Below are positions 27,963-34,734 of a stretch of 64,000 nt of DNA, in pieces. The stretch spans positions 57,203-121,202 of the forward strand of contig CAIQIQ010000073.1 of assembly GCA_903871935.1 (NCBI GenBank), written 5' to 3'. A model generated the notes under the pieces. The model was not told the origin of the DNA. It made no database searches and saw only the letters and a list, made by a program, of their open reading frames with translations. This DNA comes from an uncultured Phycisphaerales bacterium. Its GTDB lineage: Bacteria > Planctomycetota > Phycisphaerae > Tepidisphaerales > Tepidisphaeraceae. The translations under genes were made by a program, and so were the position numbers. Positions within the stretch are counted from its first letter, which is position 1; each line of letters starts with the position of its first letter.

Positions 27963-28387
27963 CGCACATGGCCTATCTGCTGGACGCCTGTGTGATCTCT
28001 GAGCCCGTGCAGCGCCGGCCCAGCGTCAGGGTCATCAACTTTCTCAATGAACTGCCCGCAGACTCGGCATACCTGAGCGTGTTGACGATGGGCGAGATCC
28101 GCAATGGCATCGAGCGACTGCCGGAGTCCGCGCGTCGTCGCGAGCTGTCGCGCTGGTTCGACACAGAGCTGCATGCGAGGTTCGCTGGGCGCATCTTGCC
28201 AATCGATGAATCGGTGGTTCTGCGATGGGCAAGCATGCGCGCTGTGCTGGAGGCGCGCGGTCGCGTTCTGCCGACGATTGATTCGCTGGTGGCTGCTACA
28301 GCTCTTGTTCATGGGATGAAGTTGGTTACTCGCAATGAAGCCGATTTTGATGGAACGGGGGTTGAGATCGCAAATCCCTGGAAATGA
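27959..28387 (+). CDS. PIN-domain ribonuclease toxin (VapC/FitB type)
   Basis: The 142-residue protein has the PIN acidic residues: Asp9 in AYLLDACVISE, Glu46 in LTMGEIRNGIERL, Asp108 in PTIDSLVAATA and Asp129/131 in NEADFDG. The FitB-type motif order is conserved. It would cleave tRNA or mRNA when freed from the antitoxin encoded immediately upstream. The start is a GTG overlapping the antitoxin stop; an ATG three codons later is an alternative. Convergent with the P-type ATPase gene, 17 bp between stops. Confidence 0.9.
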   Translation: MTHMAYLLDACVISEPVQRRPSVRVINFLNELPADSAYLSVLTMGEIRNGIERLPESARRRELSRWFDTELHARFAGRILPIDESVVLRWASMRAVLEARGRVLPTIDSLVAATALVHGMKLVTRNEADFDGTGVEIANPWK

Positions 28388-28404
28388 GCGGCGCTGGCCG
28401 AATC

Positions 28405-31053
28405 TCATGCCTTGCGCTGTCGCAGAGGCAACCAGGCAAGCTCCAGGGCGTGCGGTACCAGCATGCCGGCGCACATGCCGGCCATCATCAGCGCGTAGGC
28501 TACGACGACCTGCAGTTGCCCGGGCAGGTTTTCCAGGCGCATGGCGAGCTGCGCTCCGGACCACATGCCGAAGCACATTCCTGGCACACCCAGTAAAAGC
28601 ATTCCCGTGCAGCACCAACTCCTCCAGTTGAAGTAGATCGGTCCGCCCGCGCCCGCGCCCGCGCGCCCTGTCCTCAGGATGTACATGGCCGGCACGCCGG
28701 CGGTCAGCATCAGCCAGTACATCCAGTGGCTGCTGGCTTCCGCGCCGGTCGCCTCCATGGTCTTGCGCACCATGCAGCAGGCCATCACCATCCCGTTCTG
28801 GATGGCCGGGCTGAAGTGCAGATCCATCCACCAGCCCAGGTTCATTCCCAGTCCGCCGATGCTGAGCATGGCCACGGTCATGTCCGCCCAGGCTGGAAGC
28901 TTTGCCCGGAGGCGGATGGTTAACAGCGCCGCCATCGCGCATATCGCGAGCACCGCCAGCCCTGCGCCAAGGCCTAACTGCGCCAGCAGGATCAGGATCG
29001 CTCCCTGCACTACCATCCCGGTCAGGTGCAGTGACGAAAACAGCCATGTCGGCAAGGTTCGGCCGGCGCTGGGCACCTCGCTGAGCTCGGCCGGCGGCAG
29101 CGATACGGTTGCCGGCGCCGCTGAACTCAGGTTGAAGCTGCGCCACGCTACTACGGCGCTGGACAGCATCATCAATAGGGCTGCAACCACCGGGTGCAGC
29201 AGGCCCGAAACCGCCAAGGCCATTCCGATGACGTTATAGCCAACGGCCCAGGCGAAGTTCGAGCGGATCGTCGCCATGGCCCGCCGAGCCAGCGAGATGG
29301 CTTCCGGGATGACCGCCAGGTCCCCGCCATGGAGCGTTGCATCGGCCGTCTCGATGGCGATCTGCGAGCCGCTGGCCAGGGCAATGGAGCAATGGCTTGC
29401 CGCCATGGCCGCCGCATCGTTGACGCCATCGCCAACAAAAAGCACGTTGGTCGTGGCAGCGCAAGATGCCGAGTATTTCTGCTCGGGTGTCCTGCCACTG
29501 CTGACGCTTGCCAGTTCGGCGGCCGTCCGTCCGGAACTGTCTCCAGTCATGATCTCAACCGGCAATCCCATCGCCTTGAGTTGCTCCACGGCCTTGGCCG
29601 ACGATTCCCGCAGTGCTTCGGCGAAGCTTGCCGTCGCGATCCATATGCCATCGAGTGAGGCATCGATCGTAAGCAGCTCTGTGCCGGCGCGACGGACGAG
29701 CTGAGCCACCGAAGCGCGCCCATGCACCACCACATCCGCCTCGATGCCACGTCCGGGGAGGACGCGCACCGTGCTTACCTCAACGCCAGCGTTGTGCTTT
29801 GCGCCGGGCAAGTTGCGAAGCGCGCGGGCTACCGGATGCTCACTGTGGCGCTCGATGGCGGCCAGCAGCGACAAGGTCTGGTGCCGTTGCTGCGGGTCGG
29901 GCGCGGTTTTCAGTTCCTTCAGTTCCAAACGGTCATCGGCAAGCGTGCCCGTCTTGTCGAACGTCACCGCTTGGGTCATCGCCATTCGCTGCAGTGCATC
30001 AGCGCTCTTGAGCAGCAATCCCTTTTCCGTCAGACGGCTGATGGTCGTCCAGGTTGTCAGGGGCACGGCCAGGCCGGCGGCACAGGGGCAGGCAACCAGG
30101 ATGACTGCCAGTGCGTTGAAGATCGCGGCCGGCCAGTTGTGGTGTACCAGGCCCCAGTACAAAAGGGTGCCGGTTGCCACGAGCGTTACCGCGGGCAGGA
30201 ACACGCGCACAAACCTGTCCGCCAAACGCTGCATCGGGCTGCTCGACTGGCATGCCGAGGCGATCAGGTTGGCGAGCTTGTCAATCCGTCGATCCAGACC
30301 GGCCGCCGTTGCCCCCACAATCAGCGTTCCATCCTCGCACGCCGAGCCGGCAAGCACGGCATCACCTTCACTGCAAGTCAGCGATTGCCACTCGCCTGTG
30401 AACGCCGTGGTCCGCACCAGCGACTGGCCTGCAAGCACTACACCATCGACGGGTATCAGTTCGCCGGGCATCACGCGGACGCGATCGCCTTTATCGACCA
30501 GAGTTACATCGCGCATGAGCCCATCGTCCATCCGCACCTGCGCTACATTGCAGAGCATCTGCTGTGTCGCAGCCAGCGCCTTGGATCGGCTATGGCTGGT
30601 GATGGCGTGGCCGGCCGCGTAAACGACCAGCAGCACGTTGACCACCTCGAAGTAGACCGGGCCAACACCACGAATGACCGACCAGAACGAGATGCCCAGC
30701 GATGCGGCAATGCCCGCCAGGAAGAGCAGTTCCATCGTCACTCGCCGCTGCCGCAACTGTTTTGCCGCCTCAATTGCAGGCGGCAATCCCAGCAGCGTCA
30801 GCACAGCGAGCGTGGCCGCCAGCATACCACCTTGAAGCAACAGCATGGTGCTGCGCTCTTCCGGGGCGGTCAGATTGACGGTCATTCCCAGCAGCATCGT
30901 TTGCGCGGCGACGAGAGAACCGATGATCAGACGAAGCCAGGGGATGCGGGCGGAAGCGGCGGCCAGCCCCAGATCGGCGGAGCAGCAGACCACTCCGCCG
31001 GCCGGTTCGTCGGCGGCGATGCGTGGGAGGGCTGCAAGGACGGTGTCGGACAT
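28405..31053 (-). CDS. Heavy-metal (Cu-type) P1B-ATPase with extra C-terminal membrane domain
   Basis: Motifs in order: actuator TGE at 219-221, the metal-binding CPC at 322-324 in TM6, phosphorylated Asp366 in DKTGTLADD, His406-Pro407 (HSEHPVARAL) of the nucleotide domain, and GDGVNDAAAM of the hinge. The YNVIG and MLSSAVV segments of the last core helices resemble Cu+ pumps. The N-terminus lacks a typical GMxCxxC metal-binding domain, having only a VVCC stretch near residue 22. After the core ends (about residue 640) about 240 further residues add roughly six hydrophobic helices rich in Met and Gly (MYWLMLTAG, GMLLLGVPGMCFGMW, MMAGMCAGML). This tail is not part of the standard family. Confidence 0.88.
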   Translation of the reverse strand: MSDTVLAALPRIAADEPAGGVVCCSADLGLAAASARIPWLRLIIGSLVAAQTMLLGMTVNLTAPEERSTMLLLQGGMLAATLAVLTLLGLPPAIEAAKQLRQRRVTMELLFLAGIAASLGISFWSVIRGVGPVYFEVVNVLLVVYAAGHAITSHSRSKALAATQQMLCNVAQVRMDDGLMRDVTLVDKGDRVRVMPGELIPVDGVVLAGQSLVRTTAFTGEWQSLTCSEGDAVLAGSACEDGTLIVGATAAGLDRRIDKLANLIASACQSSSPMQRLADRFVRVFLPAVTLVATGTLLYWGLVHHNWPAAIFNALAVILVACPCAAGLAVPLTTWTTISRLTEKGLLLKSADALQRMAMTQAVTFDKTGTLADDRLELKELKTAPDPQQRHQTLSLLAAIERHSEHPVARALRNLPGAKHNAGVEVSTVRVLPGRGIEADVVVHGRASVAQLVRRAGTELLTIDASLDGIWIATASFAEALRESSAKAVEQLKAMGLPVEIMTGDSSGRTAAELASVSSGRTPEQKYSASCAATTNVLFVGDGVNDAAAMAASHCSIALASGSQIAIETADATLHGGDLAVIPEAISLARRAMATIRSNFAWAVGYNVIGMALAVSGLLHPVVAALLMMLSSAVVAWRSFNLSSAAPATVSLPPAELSEVPSAGRTLPTWLFSSLHLTGMVVQGAILILLAQLGLGAGLAVLAICAMAALLTIRLRAKLPAWADMTVAMLSIGGLGMNLGWWMDLHFSPAIQNGMVMACCMVRKTMEATGAEASSHWMYWLMLTAGVPAMYILRTGRAGAGAGGPIYFNWRSWCCTGMLLLGVPGMCFGMWSGAQLAMRLENLPGQLQVVVAYALMMAGMCAGMLVPHALELAWLPLRQRKA

Positions 31054-31099
31054 CCGGCGGGATTATAGCGTGGAGGCGGGCGGGACGGTCGGGGTGTGG

Positions 31100-31105
31100 T
31101 ATGCT
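31100..31105 (+). promoter_or_regulatory. Extended -10 promoter candidate
   Basis: TATGCT at 31100-31105 is preceded by TG and one base (TGGTATGCT), an extended -10. No good -35 is found. It lies 24 bp before the ATG of the small membrane protein and in the gap divergent from the P-type ATPase. Confidence 0.35.
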
Positions 31106-31129
31106 TTGGCGATTGCCGGGAGAAGTCTT

Positions 31130-31621
31130 ATGGACGAGGTACGCGAATCGCAGGAGATGCCGGAGGTACCGCTGCTGCAGTACGCCAATCGCGCGGAGGC
31201 GGCAGATGCGCTGCTGACCTATCGGCTGGTCGGCACTGCTCTGTTGCTGTACTACGGCGGCAGCATTGCCGGGACGTGCATATCGGCGGCCGGGCGCTAC
31301 CAGATGGGCATGGGTACATGGTCCCTTTACGTGCAGCAGGGCGTGGGGGTGCTCTGCAATGCCGTTGCCCTGGTCGGGGCCGTCTGCATGATGCGGCAGT
31401 TGAGAGTTGGGGCGTGGTTAGTTGTGGGGGTCGCCGGGCTTCCGATTCTCGTGCAGTCCGTCTATCTCTTTGTGCAATCGCTGAGCATGGGCTCGGCCCG
31501 ACCGGGATTTTTTCTCCTGCAGGCTGGCTCCATGACCAGTTACATACTGCAAACGGCCGCCATCGGCTTGATGGCTTACTTGCTCTGGGACCATTGCCGG
31601 AAGCGCGGGGCGTGGGGGTGA
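31130..31621 (+). CDS. Small four-helix membrane protein of unknown function
   Basis: The ATG at 31130 has GGGAG a few bases upstream and the frame is 163 residues. Four hydrophobic segments are visible: LVGTALLLYYGGSIAGTCI, LCNAVALVGAVCMM, AWLVVGVAGLPILVQSVYLF and YILQTAAIGLMAYLLW. The N-terminal 30 residues are soluble and acidic. A longer upstream reading frame is antisense to the ATPase and is rejected. No family is recognised. Divergence from the copper-type ATPase could mean a shared regulation, which is not demonstrated. Confidence 0.65.
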   Translation: MDEVRESQEMPEVPLLQYANRAEAADALLTYRLVGTALLLYYGGSIAGTCISAAGRYQMGMGTWSLYVQQGVGVLCNAVALVGAVCMMRQLRVGAWLVVGVAGLPILVQSVYLFVQSLSMGSARPGFFLLQAGSMTSYILQTAAIGLMAYLLWDHCRKRGAWG

Positions 31622-31646
31622 GGGGAAGGATGAAAAAGGGGCCGGA

Positions 31647-31655
31647 TGTGGATAA
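31647..31655 (-). promoter_or_regulatory. Perfect DnaA box
   Basis: TGTGGATAA on the plus strand is the complement of the consensus DnaA box TTATCCACA, with no mismatch. It lies in the gene-free region after the small membrane protein, 118 bp from a second box in the same orientation. Confidence 0.55.
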
Positions 31656-31764
31656 GCGCGCAGGTGCGCAAGTTCTCGCGGAGGTACCCCCCCGTGCGCC
31701 AAGTGCGGTGGGGACATGAGGTTAGGGTGGAATTGAGGGAGGAGATGCGCAGGTTCTGGGCGCT

Positions 31765-31773
31765 TGTGGATAA
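31765..31773 (-). promoter_or_regulatory. Second perfect DnaA box
   Basis: This is again TGTGGATAA on the plus strand, an exact match to TTATCCACA on the minus strand and in the same orientation as the box at 31647. A single 9-mer is expected by chance every few hundred kb, so two within 127 bp is unlikely to be random. Confidence 0.55.
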
Positions 31774-32426
31774 CTAGCAGAGGTAGTGATTATTGATCAT
31801 TCCGTAACAATGCGGAAAACCAAAGTGGCGCGCGACAGTGGGGCTGGTTTGGGCAATGACGTTGTGCCGGGGGGTGCTGTAAGTGATGGTGGGAACGGGA
31901 GTTGGGGAAGGTGCAGATGTGTCGCGCGCGTAGATGCACTCATGTCGCGCGGGGTTAAGTCTTGGTCGGACAGGGGTTTGGGTGCAAGTCAGTGCAGACA
32001 ACATGCAGAACTGTCGCGCGCTGCATCTTCTTCTGGCGGTACAGATGCATTGCCCACTTCTCCGATAGGAGTAGGGCTATTCGGTTGTCAAATAGCGTCG
32101 TCGGGGAGCATGCAAAACACGTCCCTCTACCCTATGGGAGTGTTGGAGCGGGTGTTGTTGAAAAAGGGCGGAAAAAGCGGGGGTGAGAAAAGTTTGCATT
32201 TTTTTCGGAGGCAAGATTGCGCAGCAAGGTGGCTCTTGCTCAGTACTGGTCGTCGATCACGCGAGCAAGGCGATCATCTGCTGGACCTTGGAGGAATTCG
32301 GCGTGTGCAACGTATTGTGGAACGGCTTGTTCCATCTTTCCCTCTGTTCACCATTAGTGAACAAGTTCGAGCGAAACAGGAATCGACCCCCCGAGCGCTA
32401 TTTTCCGCGGTCAGCAGGTCAGTCTC

Positions 32427-32552
32427 AAATCTATGTCGCCCCTTCAGGGCTTGGCGTTATGTGGTGGGTGATACCCAGGGCTTCGCGAGTACGCTGCGCC
32501 TTGGGCTGTGATCTTGCGCCCCGGTTGGGGCTGAAGATGGGCGGGTCATGAC
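32427..32552. repeat. Hairpin-rich intergenic repeat-like sequence
   Basis: Three GC-rich hairpins follow each other: GCCC-CTTCA-GGGC, CCCAGGGC paired with GCCTTGGG across about 16 bases, and GCCCC-GGTT-GGGGC. I recall this general arrangement from intergenic repeats in planctomycete and related genomes, but that is memory and no second copy is in the window. The 127 bp from its end to the stop of the hybrid kinase hold nothing I recognise. Confidence 0.4.
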
Positions 32553-32679
32553 AGAGCGCATACGCGAGCGCTTTTCGGTCGATCCGTGGCTGAGGGTCGT
32601 TCAACTCCTGCAATGCGTTGCCGCCAGCATTCCACCTTGGAGCAGCAGTTGGGTGGGGCGATCGTACGGCGCGGTGAGG

Positions 32680-34497
32680 TTACCCATGCTTCGATCCGCT
32701 CTGATGCACTGCGGGCTGATCGACGATGCTGGCGATCACTTTTCGCAATTGGCCCATGGTCACCGGTTTGACCAGGTGGGTAGCAAACCCGGCTCGCTGA
32801 CTGCGCTCCAGTTCTTCGGGCTGGCCGTAGCCACTGAGGGCGATGCAGGGAATGTTCCGCTTCTGCTTAACCAGAATGGGCAGTTCGCTTCCGTGTCCAT
32901 CGGGCAGGCCCAGGTCGCTGAGCAGCAGGTCGAAATCTTTCGTCGCGATGCACTGCCTGGCCTCGGCAAGGTTGCGCGCCAGCAGCACCTCATGTCCATC
33001 GGCTTCGAGAAGGGAGCGAAGGATCCGCGCTGTGGCCCCGTGGTCCTCGACGACCAGTACGCGCAGGTTCATTCCCATGCCCTCCAGCAGATCCAGCTCC
33101 GCGTCGGGCTGCATCTCGGGAACATCATGTACGGGCAGCGAGATCGAAACGCGCGTGCCTTTGTCCTTGCCATCGCTGTAGATGAGTATGTTTCCCTCAT
33201 GTGCATCGAGCACCTTCTTGCAGAAGGTTAGCCCGATGCCAAAGCCCTCGGGTTCGCCATGTCCGACCCGCTCGCCATGGGTGAAGGGCATGAACAACCG
33301 TGGCAGCAGATCGGCTTCGATGCCGATGCCGTCATCTTCGATTTCGATGCGGAGAGACTCGCGCCCGGCCACAACGGCGGGACTCTGGTTCCGTGTCCGC
33401 GCGACTATATTTCCGCCCGGACGGGTAAACTTCACGGCATTGCGCAGCAGGTTCCAGAAGGTCTGCTCCAGTTCACGCGCACTGCCCATTACCCAGGGGG
33501 ATTCTGCTGACAGGTCCAGACTCAGGTGGATCTTGGAATCGAGCAGGTCGGCTTGCACCCCGTTGACGGCCGTCCGGATCGTCTGGTGAACATCCGTCGC
33601 CTTCAGTTTCAGCGGCATCTTCGACGAGGTGATGTATGCCAGCTCCAGCAGATCATCGATCAGGTGTGTTTCGACCTCAATATGCTGCTGGATCATCTCC
33701 AACTCGTCGCGGAGATCGGCGCTCAACGATTCTCGCGCCGTCAGATCACTCAGGGTCAGCAGCACCGGTGTCAGCGGAGTGCGCAGCTCATGGCTCATTC
33801 GCCCGAGGAAACTGTCTTTGGCGGAGTTGGCCACGTCGGCCGTCTCCTTCGCTTCGCGCAGCTCGATCTCGGTCTTCTTCCGGGCGGTCATCTCCTCCAT
33901 GAGCCTATTTGCGAGGCGTTGCGCCTCTTGCAGCCGCTCTCGCGAGGTCCGTAGCGTATTGCGGATCGCCTGCGAACCGGCCAGCAGAGCCATCGTTGCC
34001 CCGGCAAGGCCCACGAGATTGATCAAGGCGCCCGGAATGGCATCCGCGGGCAACGTCGAACCCGGAACCCACCCGCGGCACTGTCCGATGACCATGAAGA
34101 TCCCGGTCAACGCCGTTGCCGTGGCGTACAGGATGCACGCCCGTGAACCCAGCAACAGCGTCACGGCAATCAGGAGCAGAACGCTGCCGGTGTAGATTGG
34201 CCGGTCGGCGCCCCCCGCGTAGTAGCTTGCCAGCATGAGGGCAAACCAGAGCATCACGCACAAGGCATCGGCCGCTGGTTTGACCTGGTGCCGCACCAAC
34301 AACATGGATGCCGGCGCCGCTGCCAGCAGCAGCACGACCACCGGCGCCAGCCGCGGCGTCACGTCGATCCCCGCATACAGTATGATTGCAGCGTGCACGG
34401 CCGCCTGCAGGATGAATGCGGCGATCACCCACCAGAGTACTTTGGTGGTCAGCGCGAGATAACGATCCTGATCTGTTCCGATCGGCTCATGCCCCAT
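32680..34497 (-). CDS. Membrane hybrid histidine kinase
   Basis: The ATG at 34497 is chosen because GGAGGG lies just upstream; nine residues further upstream are also open. About six hydrophobic helices (residues 20-180) form a membrane sensor without a recognised periplasmic domain. A coiled linker (SRERLQEAQRLANRLMEEM) leads to HisKA with the phosphoacceptor His236 (FLGRMSHELRTPL), then HATPase with LLRNAVKFT (N box) and DDGIGIEADL (G1). A C-terminal receiver has Asp528 in LLLSDLGLPDG. Phosphate would move from His to the receiver and on to an unseen Hpt protein or regulator. It is divergent from the secreted GH5-like gene, which it may regulate. Confidence 0.92.
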   Translation of the reverse strand: MGHEPIGTDQDRYLALTTKVLWWVIAAFILQAAVHAAIILYAGIDVTPRLAPVVVLLLAAAPASMLLVRHQVKPAADALCVMLWFALMLASYYAGGADRPIYTGSVLLLIAVTLLLGSRACILYATATALTGIFMVIGQCRGWVPGSTLPADAIPGALINLVGLAGATMALLAGSQAIRNTLRTSRERLQEAQRLANRLMEEMTARKKTEIELREAKETADVANSAKDSFLGRMSHELRTPLTPVLLTLSDLTARESLSADLRDELEMIQQHIEVETHLIDDLLELAYITSSKMPLKLKATDVHQTIRTAVNGVQADLLDSKIHLSLDLSAESPWVMGSARELEQTFWNLLRNAVKFTRPGGNIVARTRNQSPAVVAGRESLRIEIEDDGIGIEADLLPRLFMPFTHGERVGHGEPEGFGIGLTFCKKVLDAHEGNILIYSDGKDKGTRVSISLPVHDVPEMQPDAELDLLEGMGMNLRVLVVEDHGATARILRSLLEADGHEVLLARNLAEARQCIATKDFDLLLSDLGLPDGHGSELPILVKQKRNIPCIALSGYGQPEELERSQRAGFATHLVKPVTMGQLRKVIASIVDQPAVHQSGSKHG

Positions 34498-34734
34498 ATG
34501 TCCCTCCACTGTGATTTCGATCACTCCACTTTAAGCGTTTGGGGTGGCTGGTTATAGCGCTGGCGACACCCAAAATTGCCATTTTCGCACGTGGATATCA
34601 ATGTTTGTTTATATCCAATCCGCTCGGATTGTTGCCCCAGCGCTGATGTATGTTGCCGCATGAATATGAAAGTGTACGGAAGTTTCGGCCTCGCCAACGC
34701 ATAATTCAGGCCATAGAGGTATAACTCATTACCG

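Larger units (their letters stand above)
31622..32426. other. Gene-free region with DnaA boxes and repeated TGTCGCGCG
   Basis: No ORF here has recognisable protein character, a ribosome site and coding-like composition together. What stands out is two perfect DnaA boxes, four copies of TGTCGCGCG (31920, 31943 and 32012 on plus; 31829-31837 on minus), a CTCC-GATA-GGAG hairpin near 32060, an A-rich tract around 32156-32215, and a 7-bp palindrome at 32345-32363 (TGTTCAC-CATTA-GTGAACA). The region could be a replication or partition site, a large regulatory region, a non-coding RNA or a decayed gene. I cannot choose between these. Confidence 0.5.

Noticed and set aside
27593..29146. Minus-strand ORF of 517 codons
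   Set aside because: It runs antisense through the Phd/PIN pair and overlaps the ATPase in another frame; product is low-complexity.
29722..31068. Plus-strand ORF of 448 codons
   Set aside because: It is antisense to the P-type ATPase, whose motifs are complete; high GC produces such long shadows.
31786..32511. Plus-strand ORFs in the gene-free region (up to 241 codons)
   Set aside because: They start at weak codons without ribosome sites, show no domain character and run into the hairpin repeat.
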